Assembly (NCBI GenBank): GCA_004325065.1
Contig: PITI01000046.1
Location: forward strand, 1 to 28,967
Direction: 5' to 3'
From: Hamiltosporidium magnivora
Taxonomy: Eukaryota > Microsporidia > Dubosqiidae
Length of the DNA: 28,967 bases
The position numbers were made by a program, and so were the translations under genes. Positions 1-9,131 of this stretch are shown piece by piece (position 1 is the first letter of the stretch; each line of letters starts with the position of its first letter). The notes below the pieces were generated by a model. It searched no databases and was not told where the DNA came from. It saw only the letters and a list, made by a program, of their open reading frames with translations.

Positions 1-290
1 AGGCTAGGTTTTCATGCTTTTACATGGCAATTACCTACATGTTCAGCTGTGGTCTGCAATCTGGTTACATAAAAAACTACAAATAAATTTGTAGAAAAAG
101 TTTCTCCATTTCTTAGACCTCTCCTCCTCATAACAACTCCCATGGAACAACCGAAGATGTAGTGTGGTTTTATTCCCACCAAAAATCCAAACAAGGACCT
201 CACACCAGTTTCACACACTCATTGCCAAGCAGAAAGTTTTTTATGTGGTTATCCTCCCTCCACAAGAAATACCAAGTATTATTTATAGAT
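1..290. other. GC-richer tract at the window edge
   Basis: This tract is visibly richer in G and C than the following kilobase. The minus strand has an open stretch of about 68 codons (12-218) beginning at an ATG. It does not look like a known domain and probably runs off the window edge. A minus-strand AATAAA lies near 171-176. The contrast in base composition suggests the end of a mobile element or an imported segment, but I see no diagnostic motif. Confidence 0.25.
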
Positions 291-1369
291 GTTGCATAGA
301 GATAATTCCATATATAATTATTAGTATTTTTAATTTTTTTCACATAAATGTACCTTATAATGATATATCGGTCAGAATAGATTATACATATGAATATATT
401 CTTATCCACGGAATATTATGACCTTCTTTTTAAAATTTTAGAAAATATTATACTTAATGAAATGATAAACATTTAGGGTTATATTTATATTTCTTATCAA
501 ATATTTTGATAAGAAATATTTCTACTTTTTGATTTTCGTTGTAAAAGAAATTATTAATATACACTTGTAAATAACAAAATTTCAAATTTAGCTAACAGAT
601 TTATAAATCAAATTTTCTACATTACTTTTTAACTTATAAAGGCAAATATTTTGAGAAAAAAAGAGTATTGAGCCAAACCTCTTTAAAAATCGTCGAAATG
701 ATTTATAACAGATTTTTCTATTTTTACACGTGTAAATTTTTTATAAGATAAGTAAATTTTGGCTTAAATAATTTAATTTATTTATATATGCAGGCTTGAT
801 TTATGTTTTAGATTCTATGATTAAATCAATACTGATTGGATATTGCATTTGTTTATTATTCGTACCGAAAAAAATTAAAATTGTAAAAATACGAAAATTT
901 TTAAAATGAGTTAATTAGTATTTTTTTAATTTTAAAATATCGATTTTGGCTGTTTAATTAAAAAATATATTGAAATCTATGATTAAATAATCAAGTTTAA
1001 TGAATTACCCTCTGTTTTTATCACAATATTCCTACTGAAGAATCCCTAGAAACATCTATTTAGAAACATGTGATCATAAAATTAATCGTCTTCACTATGA
1101 ATTTTGTTTATTTTCACCGTAAGAAATTTTAAAAACATTTTATACACGCAAACATAAAAAAACAAAACTATAAAATGCGTAATTATAAATTAAGAATAGT
1201 CACGAAGGAATATCATAGATACATGATTTTTTTTGTTACAATTCGAAAAGAATCTAGAAAATGCTTGGACTTAAAACTCAAAGTATTTTACAATTGAGTG
1301 AAGTATTTTTATTTGGAGAATGTAATTTCACTCAAAATTATATAATGGAAGAAAAAATGAGCTTTTAAG
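291..1369. other. gene-free AT-rich stretch
   Basis: All six frames are broken by frequent stops. The only structure I see is a perfect short inverted repeat at 487-519, listed separately. No tRNA-like or protein-like signal was recognised. Confidence 0.5.
487..519. repeat. perfect inverted repeat (hairpin)
   Basis: Two 14-base arms (487-500 and 506-519) are exactly complementary and separated by a 5-base AT loop. The stem is mostly A/T with a TCTTATC core. It could be a transcript-end hairpin, a MITE remnant or chance in AT-rich DNA; no gene ends close to it. Confidence 0.5.
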
Positions 1370-2150
1370 TGTAAGTGACTCGTCAGGAGAGCCAAAGAAA
1401 GAGAACATCGAGCCAGCTACAGAAGGAGAGTTCTGATATATCCAGAATAGAAATATTTTATATGTGCAGATGGTGTGTAAGTAACGCGATCAGTCTAGAA
1501 AAACAGTAGATCATGTAGCGACTTTATGTAAAAAAATTCATGGTCATTACTACACTAGACGACATAATGAGGTTTTAAGATGCATACACTTACTCCTACT
1601 AAATAGATATAAGTTCAAGTCCTTAAAACGAATTAGGAGTCACTCAATTCAAGAAATTATTTAAAATGAGCATTCGAAAATAAGAGTATTGACCCTGCAA
1701 AAAATATGATATCAAAATTTAAAATAATAAACCTGATATATATTTTGGATAAGAAAAAAACAAGGTAACACTCAATGAACTATAAATTATTTCCCAAGAT
1801 TCTCTTCAAATAGTTGAAAGATCGAACGCAAGCAGTATTTTCGATAAAGTAATGACTTAAGTCTTAAGTCTCAATTATAAGTGGAGTGTTGAGATACTTC
1901 CTATGTATAACCTGGTTAAGGATAGAGACAGAAACGACAAGAAATACCTTAGAAGACTTCAAATGCCTTTGAATTCAAAGACTCAAATTCTGTATATAAA
2001 GCACAAGAAGACAGTCTAAACAATTTCTTTTGGTCTACTAAGAGAAATTGAGTTTAGAAAAATACCGAAGAGTATTAGGCAATGACGTCGTTAAGTACTA
2101 GCAAGAAAGCCGAGATGCATGAGGAACCAACATTCCCTTTAAACAAGCGA
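1370..2150 (+). pseudogene. decayed R4/Dong-like LINE, C-terminal end (zinc knuckle plus restriction-like endonuclease)
   Basis: Translated piecewise on the plus strand, with stops and frame changes, this region reads as the C-terminal part of a non-LTR retrotransposon polyprotein. At about 1465-1530 a CCHC-like knuckle is visible: CRWC, then VDHVATLC. It is followed by the run YTRRHNEVLRCIHLLLLNRY (about 1548-1608) and IRSHSIQEII (about 1630-1660), which ends at a TAA. Further on come NNKPDIY and KNKVTL (about 1728-1775), then SQDSLQIVE (about 1795-1818), and LRRLQMPLNSK in another frame (about 1948-1980). KPD followed by a hydrophobic strand is the restriction-like endonuclease signature of the R2/R4/Dong group. 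The order of parts fits that family. Many stops and indels show it is long dead. Confidence 0.65.
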
Positions 2151-2603
2151 GTAACGAGAAATATTGTGTTTAAAACGTAAAAACAAAAGATAAAATACAC
2201 TTTATCTTATATAAAGAATCACAATAATAGAGTCGAGAATATATATAACGATGAGTCGGACTTGGAAGAGGAAACGCACGTTACCCTAGAGGTATATGAA
2301 TATATATAAAAGATTGGGATTATATTTTAAACTCGGAATTTTGTTGCAAAAAAATGTCAGACATAATCCTTTGTTTGAAATTTTTATCTAAATTTAAAAA
2401 ACTATTTTAAAAGGAAAAAAAAATTTCAAACCTTTCATTCGTTTAATAAAAATAAAAATTAGATTGAAATATAAAGAAAATAAAAACAATGTAAGATCTC
2501 TTTTAATAAAAAGTATTAAATATGTTTTATATTTTGTGTCTTTTTTTCTCGATTTAAATTTTTGAAAAATAACTTCAGATTTTGCTAATTATTTTTTTCA
2601 AAA
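2151..2603. other. AT-rich upstream region of TAF4
   Basis: No open frame is seen. The last 200 bases are nearly pure A/T, with poly-T and poly-A runs, as expected of a promoter-proximal region in this genome. No TATA position can be singled out, because TATA-like strings are everywhere. Confidence 0.4.
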
Positions 2604-2606
2604 CCC
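2604..2606 (+). promoter_or_regulatory. CCC motif abutting the TAF4 start codon
   Basis: The bases AAAACCC immediately precede the ATG at 2607 and stand out in an otherwise C-poor leader. CCC-like signals just upstream of start codons have been described for microsporidian genes and are linked to transcription start with very short leaders. The match is short, so this is suggestive only. The neighbouring genes do not show the same motif at the same place. Confidence 0.35.
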
Positions 2607-3575
2607 ATGAACAAAGAATATCTTGCTACACTGCCAATGGAACAACGTAGAGCCATTGAAAAGGCTTATATTTCAGTTGTTAATAAAGAAATTTCACCAT
2701 CCGAATTTTTCAATTATTGTAAAGAAATTCTTGGTTCGATGAAATATTCACTTTTATTTTATAATAAACCATTAGAAGAAAGTCCTTCTACGCCTAAACA
2801 ATCAACAAGAGAACATAATAATAATGGTTCAGCTGATTTAAAGACAGAACATCTACAAGATATCATTCAATACACAGGTGTCGATTTAAAAGAAGAAGAA
2901 GAAAAGATTTTTAAAGATAGTGAGCATAATATAGGAAATTCTTATGTTCAAGATGAAGATAAACGTAATAAAATGGAAAGCTTATTAAATCTTGATTTAT
3001 TTATAGAATTTATAAAAAAGATATGTGCCTTGAGGAATATTAGTATTGATAATGACTGTTTATATGTTTTATTTATGGCACTTAAAAGAAAATTATTAGA
3101 ATTATTAGAAAAAATGGAAGAAGTTAGTAAATTTAGAGTTGATTCTACCCGAGGTGAATTTATTATTAGAATCGAAAATGATATTCGAAGACAACTTTGG
3201 TTTTTAGAAGAAAAAGAAAAAAAAGAAATGGAAAAATTAAAAATTAAAAAATTTGAAAGTGAAGACGAAGGAAGAAAAAGAGTAAAAAGAACAATTCAAG
3301 AAAGAGAAGATTTATTGATTAAAAAAAGACTTTCTAACAATGTTGCTCTTGCAGCATTAGGAGGACAACAAAAAAGTTGGATGAATGTTGAAAATATTCC
3401 GATTTCAAAAGAAAAAGAATCACCTCTTCAATCTCTCTATTCACCGTTTGATGAAAAAGAACAAGAAAGAAAAATCTCAATGAGAAGCATAACAATGTCA
3501 GATTTTCTTTATGTTTTAGAACATGACAAAAGATATAATAAGTCTATTTTTACAATTCAACAATATTTTTTATGA
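2607..3575 (+). CDS. TAF4: TFIID subunit TAF4 (transcription initiation factor)
   Basis: The 322-residue protein matches the conserved C-terminal half of TAF4, the TFIID core subunit that pairs with TAF12 through a histone fold and helps load RNA polymerase II at promoters. Visible landmarks, in family order, are an N-terminal helical stretch (about 1-50); GVDLKEEEEK (91-100), the motif preceding the histone fold; a histone-fold-like region (about 128-178, with LELLEKMEEVSKFRV); the conserved NDIRRQLWFLEEKEK helix (191-205); a charged linker; NVALAALGG (245-253); and the C-terminal ITMSDFLYVLEHDKRY segment (295-310). The large N-terminal glutamine-rich and TAFH regions of animal TAF4 are absent, so it is a reduced form. 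The start is the first ATG, directly after CCC. It converges with the PI3-kinase gene, 297 bases away. Confidence 0.85.
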   Translation: MNKEYLATLPMEQRRAIEKAYISVVNKEISPSEFFNYCKEILGSMKYSLLFYNKPLEESPSTPKQSTREHNNNGSADLKTEHLQDIIQYTGVDLKEEEEKIFKDSEHNIGNSYVQDEDKRNKMESLLNLDLFIEFIKKICALRNISIDNDCLYVLFMALKRKLLELLEKMEEVSKFRVDSTRGEFIIRIENDIRRQLWFLEEKEKKEMEKLKIKKFESEDEGRKRVKRTIQEREDLLIKKRLSNNVALAALGGQQKSWMNVENIPISKEKESPLQSLYSPFDEKEQERKISMRSITMSDFLYVLEHDKRYNKSIFTIQQYFL

Positions 3576-3872
3576 TTCTCAAATATTTCTATATAAAAGT
3601 TTTTATTTGTCATTCAAATTTAGTTTTGTATTTTTAATGAGTTTTTAATTTAATTTATATATTTTTAAAAAAATATTTTTTCTACGAGGAAATTCGCGGA
3701 ATTTAATTATTATTCGTTTTATAAAGGTGATATTAGAAGAAATCTTAATCATGAACAAAATACAATACAATAATATTTTAGTTGAGTTTTAATACAGCTA
3801 GTGTTCTAGATTTTAAATAAAAGACCAAATTATTTTCATATCAAGTTTTTAAAGAGTATAGAATTAAATCGT

Positions 3873-5612
3873 TTATTTTCTTAAAATTTTGCCTAATTTA
3901 TTGATAAAATGATTGATTTTGGTTTTATACGATTTTAATGATTCTTCTATTAATTTTTTTATATGTAAATTGGCTTGAAAATCGTCTTTTTCAAGATTTA
4001 AGTATTTTTTTAAAAATTTAAATATGATTTTTGATTTATAATTACAATATGGATTTTTTTGTAATATCTGAATATAAAAATATATTTTCTGTGTGTTTTT
4101 ACGTAATTTATTATATATTTTTTGACACAAATCTATGAATTTTGAATATAATAACAGATTATTCTTAAAGAAATAACTTACTTCTGGTAATATAACTATT
4201 TTCGGAGGAAAAGGTTTTGGATCTTTACCAAAAATATAACTAAAATCAATATGAAATATTTGACCGGAGTTATGAAATAACATGTTATCTCTATTTCTAT
4301 CACCAATACCTAACAAATATGTTATTATAGTATATGCTGCTAAACTTTCAATAAATAAATTCATATTTGTATTACTTTGGAATAAAAAATTTTTTAAAGA
4401 TGAAAACTTCAAAATTAATTCATCAATATTAAAAGTTTCAGGAATATATTCTATAATACCTTCATTTATATTTAAAGGAAGAACTTTATACGTTATCAAA
4501 GGTATTTTTATTATCGAAGAAAAATAATTTATTAATGATACAATTATGTAATCATTTCTAAGATCGCATCCTTTTTTATAGATTATTTTATAAACACCTT
4601 TAGAACTTATAAATGGTATTATTAAGGGAAATGTAGAAGATTGGAATATTTCAATATTTTTATAATCTATTTCATATAATAATATCTTGTGATCAAAAGG
4701 ACTCACCGTGGATATTTCTTTTATAAAAGATTTGTTTGAACTTAAATATCCTTTAAGATTATCTAATCTAGAGGTTTTACTGTAAAAGGAATCTTTTTCA
4801 GTTATTTTGTAAATAAATTTCATTTTTTTGAATAATTTCTTTAAATTAAGTAATTTATTAAACAATTTTAATTTTGAAAATAAAAGTTTTTTACTTTTAG
4901 TTGATTTTACAGTTAAATTTTTACAATAGTTATCTTTTTCTTTAAATTTCTCAAAAATATTATTAAATATTTTCTTTACTTTATTCTTCTCTAAAATATT
5001 CTCTTCTAAACAAAATTTTAAACAAAAATATATATTGATGATTTGAATTTGATCGATTATAAAAATATTAAATCTTTTCGAAATCAAAATACCGGTTAAA
5101 AGATTTTGACACATATTTTTAGGTAGTTTATACTTTTTGTTTGGAATGCATAGATTTTTAGAATATAAATATTTCAATATCATTAATAAATATAAATTAG
5201 ATTCATAATCTAATTCCCTGTTTCTTTTTAAAATGAAGTTTATTGTCGATAATTTTTTTCTGACCTTTAAAATATTATCTTCGTTATTCAAATATATTGC
5301 ATTTGAACTTTTTTTTAAATAATATACTTCGAGAATGTCGATCTTAGATTTAATAATTTTCTTTTTTATTGTAATGAGACATATATTTTGTTCTTTTGTG
5401 TATAATATTTGAAGAATGTCTAATAATAAGGATATGGTTATACTTTCAGAATAATTTTTGCAGTTTTTAGTTTCTAGAATGAATATACGAGAAATACTTT
5501 TTCTAAAATATCTATAAACAAATATTATGTTTAATCTTGATTTAGTAGAAAGTAAGAAAATATTTTTAATTGGTGTTTTTGTAGAAATTATTCTATTATG
5601 TGTATCAGTAGT
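3873..5612 (-). CDS. VPS34: class III phosphatidylinositol 3-kinase (Vps34-like), no ATG at the head of the open frame
   Basis: This is a PI 3-kinase-type lipid kinase, most like Vps34, which makes PI3P on endosomal and autophagic membranes. The frame is open from 5612, just after a stop at 5613-5615, for 579 codons, yet its first ATG lies only at 5183. The upstream part (SLLLDILQILY, about 5435-5403) still reads like the PIK helical domain, so translation probably starts further upstream (see 5588-5737). Kinase-domain landmarks counted from 5612 are YKKGCDLRNDY (P-loop region), ITYKVLPL, AAYTIITYLLGIGDRNRDNM (catalytic loop, 438-443), HIDFSYIFGKDPKPFPP (activation loop) and a terminal ILRK where Vps34 ends in YWRK. 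Two otherwise near-invariant motifs are altered: DRH is DRN (Asn codon at 4293-4295) and DFG is DFS (Ser codon at 4239-4241). It may be catalytically impaired or a young pseudogene. The family call is secure; activity is not. Confidence 0.88.
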   Translation of the reverse strand, partial: TTDTHNRIISTKTPIKNIFLLSTKSRLNIIFVYRYFRKSISRIFILETKNCKNYSESITISLLLDILQILYTKEQNICLITIKKKIIKSKIDILEVYYLKKSSNAIYLNNEDNILKVRKKLSTINFILKRNRELDYESNLYLLMILKYLYSKNLCIPNKKYKLPKNMCQNLLTGILISKRFNIFIIDQIQIINIYFCLKFCLEENILEKNKVKKIFNNIFEKFKEKDNYCKNLTVKSTKSKKLLFSKLKLFNKLLNLKKLFKKMKFIYKITEKDSFYSKTSRLDNLKGYLSSNKSFIKEISTVSPFDHKILLYEIDYKNIEIFQSSTFPLIIPFISSKGVYKIIYKKGCDLRNDYIIVSLINYFSSIIKIPLITYKVLPLNINEGIIEYIPETFNIDELILKFSSLKNFLFQSNTNMNLFIESLAAYTIITYLLGIGDRNRDNMLFHNSGQIFHIDFSYIFGKDPKPFPPKIVILPEVSYFFKNNLLLYSKFIDLCQKIYNKLRKNTQKIYFYIQILQKNPYCNYKSKIIFKFLKKYLNLEKDDFQANLHIKKLIEESLKSYKTKINHFINKLGKILRK

Positions 5613-5737
5613 TTATAAAAAATATATTCAGCTAAAATAGTATATTTAGATAAAAAATTTGCTTTTTCATTTAGAGAATACGGAATTTCTTTTATAAAAG
5701 TAGAATTAGTGAGTATTTCAGAACTGATATTTATCAT
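5588..5737 (-). pseudogene. probable 5' portion of the PI3-kinase gene, out of frame by an indel
   Basis: An ATG at 5735-5737 opens 49 codons ending at TAA 5588-5590. The peptide includes FIKEIPYSLNEKANFL and KYTILAEYIFYKLL, which resembles the start of the Vps34 helical domain (a YPP...LTYEEQ...KFRYYL-type stretch in animal proteins). It overlaps the following kinase frame by about 25 bases in a different phase, so one indel between 5612 and 5588 would join them. Just upstream, a third frame reads TSFIFEIKPN, which could be a C2-domain strand, but that frame also breaks. The cause may be mutation, an assembly indel or recoding; no convincing intron signals (GTAAGT plus branch site) were found. 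Confidence 0.5.
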
Positions 5738-7468
5738 GAAGTTTAAGAAACCGAATTTGGTTTTATTTCAAATATGAAACTTGTTTTATATATTTTAAAT
5801 TTGTTTAAGTCATGGTTCAAGTAGGTATAAGTAGTATAAGATTATTCATTTAAGGATCCATTATCTGTTCTCAAATCGTTATTATTGTTAAAGTAGTAAT
5901 TTACATATGATGGATTGATTTACTAAATATTCTTCTCGATTGAAAAGTTCATATTCAATCAATTTCTAAAATTTATATATCTAATTTCAAATTTAATAAA
6001 TACATATACTATCTAAACTATGAATATACGGACCAATCACTCATAAATCCGAGATATATCAGTTTAAAATGAACAAATTTAAAATTAAAAAGATGTTTCA
6101 AAAGTCAATGAAGTGAAATTAAAATTGTACCAGGACTCGTGAACTTAAAAGTATTCGGTTTAATCGAAAATAGAGGAATTTTTAAATTTTGATATTAGAC
6201 CCAGAAAAAGGCTGCATGTGAAAGAGAACAGACCTAAAAAATCATAAAACATTAGTCAGTGACAGAATATATAGGCTTTCATTTGTTATTCAAGACACCA
6301 AGAGATAAAATATGACTGCAATAAATTTCTAAGATTATAAGTAAATAGGTTAGTAATGGTACACCTAATAAATTTAAAAATACATCGCAAAGATGGCTCT
6401 AAATTGTTGTAGATGATAAGATAAGCCATTAAACTCTGTTATTCAAGGAATCGACTCTTGATTTAAATCCTATATTAATATAATCACCTATGTGAAAACA
6501 TGAGATGGTATTATAAACACCTTAAAATGCATCATCTTATAAAATTCAATGTCTGATCCATAGAGTGTAATAAATCGAAACAATATTTTGTAAAAAGACT
6601 TTAAAAGTAATATTATTCATTCGACAAGATAACTTAAATCATAGCCGAATAACAATTTGACTTAACAAAAAAACATCACTGTATGATATAAAAAGAAATG
6701 AAGGGCACATTCAGGAAATATTCACATTAAAAATTAGTATCTTCTAAAAGACAGTTCAAAATTAATTTTTATCTAAAATATTGAGCCTTTTATTTTGACT
6801 TCTACAAATTTAGATAAAGATCGCTAAAAAAAATTGAAGTTTAAAGATCTTTGATGAAAATGACAAAAAGGTCTATGAGGTACAATAAATACAAAGAAAA
6901 TAACAAAATAGCATTTAAATTTTCAATAATGGGTTTTCAGAAAATATATTTGAACATATTAAGAACATAGAGGAATTTCTTCGAAAATATTCCAGCAGAT
7001 TTGATAATCGAAATTGAATATAGGCAATTACTCAATATAGACTACAAATTTTTTCCTAACTTATATATTTAAAGGATAATTTTAGTTTAAATTTGCAATC
7101 TAACTTATAATCCAGAGATGAAATAATATAAATATACAATTGCACTATAAATATATCTAAGTAGTAATTTAAAAAGAAAATTATGAAGTTATAATTTAGA
7201 CAGTTACTTTAACCTTATTTAGTACTTAGATAATATTTAAATAAAATACAGCTAAATGCAAAAATACAATGAAAAAAATGGTTATTTTAATTAAGGAAAC
7301 ATTGGTTTAAAAATCAGACCGTTTAATATTTTCATTTGGAAATGTTTGATCGCGTTTTTAAAACAAAGGCGAATAAGAATAAACAATTTTAATATTTCGA
7401 GTAAGATATGAAAACATTTTTTTTTCAAGAAAATAAATACGCGATATTGTAAATATTTAATTTATCTT
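5738..7468. other. gene-free stretch, probably decayed DNA
   Basis: No frame stays open. The part next to 5738 may carry remnants of the PI3-kinase C2 domain, with short Vps34-like peptides in changing frames up to about 5830. From about 6180 to 6660 the base composition is somewhat less AT-rich, as in the recognised transposon relics elsewhere, but I could not identify a family. The last 150 bases are AT-rich 3' flank of the next minus-strand gene. Confidence 0.4.
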
Positions 7469-8788
7469 TTAAAAAACAATTGTTTTATTAATAAAATCAA
7501 TATCGACTGAAATGTGTTTTTTTAAACGCTCTTGATTTGTTTCTATCCAATCTTTACAAATATTAGAATCTGTTTGTCTTATAAATAGATATGCGACTAA
7601 ACTTAATTCTATATTTTCATTAGAAATATATTCTTGAATTTTATCAAAAATACTTTTTATACTTTTATGATTTCCAAAATCTTTATAGGAATTAAAAGCT
7701 ATTAAGCATATATAATACATAATAGAAGGAGAGTTGGTTTTTATAAATTTAGGATATAAAAATTCAACTATAAACTGGTTATAAGTCCAATCCCAATCCA
7801 TAAAATTACAAATAAGTTTAATCGATGCACCAATTAATAGAGCCTCATTATTTAAACCACCATTCTCGAATATCGGTACTTCTTTAACAAGTTCCATACA
7901 ATAGCTTTCGATCGAAAATATTTCAAGTTTCAAATTTATATTTTCAGATATTTTATTAAGAATTTTCAAAATATTTTCATAGCTTTTAAAAATTTTGATA
8001 TCAACAGCCACTTGAAATGATAATATTTTTTTAATCGTTTTTATAAAAATGGAATTAGGATTTGATTCTAATAGAAAAGGATAGCAATAGAATATATATA
8101 AAACAGGTTCTTTTATAAATATTATAATGTCATGTAAAATCGATTCCTTAAGCTCATCATTTTTTAATGTACTTAATACAGTAAAAACCGAATATATATC
8201 TCTAGGTTTCAACTTTTCCAAATTTGAAAATAAATATTTTATGATTCCTTTCAAATTATTTTCTACAAAAACGATTAACTGTTTCGGAATAAATATTTCT
8301 TTATATTTTTCTAAAGGTTCTGATACTTGTAGATTCGAACACACATATACGAATTCTTCAAATGACATATTTGTTTTTATCTGAGGCGGAGAAGCTTTTT
8401 TTTCACAGAATATTTCTAAAATATCATCTACAGATGTTTTATATGGCAAATTATTATCTTTCAGTTCGAATAATTCATTATCTTCAAAATTATGATTTTT
8501 TATTTCATCATCGTTGGTTTTGAATGTTTCGGTTTCTTGTAAATAATTTTTAATTATATTTTGATGATTGTTGTCAAAATTAGATGGGAGAGATTCATCT
8601 TCTATAATAGAATCTTTAAAAAACGATTTTTTAACAGGAATATCATCTTCTATAGATTTATTTGAATATTTACTTCCTCTTTCTCTTTTTAATTCTGCTA
8701 ATAATATTTCGATCAATAATTCTTTATCTGCTAATTCTTTTTCTAATTTTTTTATTTTAAGAATGGCTTCGTATAACTTTTTATCCAT
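7469..8788 (-). CDS. unknown helical protein with N-terminal coiled coil (439 aa)
   Basis: I do not recognise this protein. The start is the ATG at 8786-8788. Residues about 3-38 form a charged heptad-like helix (IKKLEKELADKELLIEILL), typical of a dimerising coiled coil. Residues about 40-120 are acidic, rich in N, D, E and S and probably disordered. From about 140 to the end the protein is all-helical, with alternating hydrophobic helices and few prolines, suggestive of an alpha-solenoid. A tryptophan-rich spot, DWDWTY (331-336), sits inside a helical repeat and may be a useful family marker. There is no signal peptide or membrane segment. It lies downstream of the thioesterase gene on the same strand, 343 bases away, so co-transcription is possible but not shown. 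A coiled coil plus solenoid suggests a scaffold or tether; that is inference. Confidence 0.8.
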   Translation of the reverse strand: MDKKLYEAILKIKKLEKELADKELLIEILLAELKRERGSKYSNKSIEDDIPVKKSFFKDSIIEDESLPSNFDNNHQNIIKNYLQETETFKTNDDEIKNHNFEDNELFELKDNNLPYKTSVDDILEIFCEKKASPPQIKTNMSFEEFVYVCSNLQVSEPLEKYKEIFIPKQLIVFVENNLKGIIKYLFSNLEKLKPRDIYSVFTVLSTLKNDELKESILHDIIIFIKEPVLYIFYCYPFLLESNPNSIFIKTIKKILSFQVAVDIKIFKSYENILKILNKISENINLKLEIFSIESYCMELVKEVPIFENGGLNNEALLIGASIKLICNFMDWDWTYNQFIVEFLYPKFIKTNSPSIMYYICLIAFNSYKDFGNHKSIKSIFDKIQEYISNENIELSLVAYLFIRQTDSNICKDWIETNQERLKKHISVDIDFINKTIVF

Positions 8789-9131
8789 GGTATTTTAAAA
8801 AGTGAAATTTAAATTAAAAAATTCTTAGAGATTTTCGAAAAAATCAAAAATAATGTATTTTTATTTCCAACAAGAAATATAGCTTGGATAAAAATGAAAT
8901 AATAAATTTTATAAAATAAGAAAAATACAACTTTTAATTTTCATATGAAGATACTTGATTTATTTTATTTTTTGAGACCGTGAGTGCAAGAGGACTTGGA
9001 ATAAGTAAGTAAAGAGAATTTCATTTTCTTTCATATGATTTTTATTATTTTATTTTTTTTAGAAATTGGGTTTTCAAACATTTCGATTTGAGTTTAGATG
9101 ATTTAAAGCAAAAATATAAGTTAATTAATGA
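8789..9131. other. intergenic stretch with a small GC bump
   Basis: No reading frame is seen. Bases about 8973-9004 are distinctly less AT-rich than their surroundings. They are followed on the plus strand by GTAAGT (9005-9010) and, 50 bases on, a poly-T tract ending in AG (9061-9062). This looks like a short intron, but no coding exon flanks it. It could also be part of an unrecognised small RNA. Confidence 0.3.

Noticed and set aside
164..421. 85-codon plus-strand frame
   Set aside because: It straddles the composition boundary at about 290 and reads as low-complexity Ile/Tyr/Phe sequence.
1600..1640. TTCAAGTCC string resembling a tRNA T-loop
   Set aside because: It is part of the LINE coding remnant, and no acceptor, D or anticodon stem can be paired around it.
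4282..4527. 81-codon plus-strand open frame inside the PI3-kinase gene
   Set aside because: It is the antisense shadow of the kinase catalytic region and has no features of its own.
5590..5737. Short spliceosomal intron to explain the PI3-kinase frame break
   Set aside because: No GTAAGT-like donor is present, and using GTATTC...TAG as an intron leads straight to a stop codon.
5940..6060. Possible Vps34 C2-domain peptides further upstream on the minus strand
   Set aside because: The reading needs too many stops to be ignored, and Ile/Asn/Phe-rich peptides arise by chance at this AT content.
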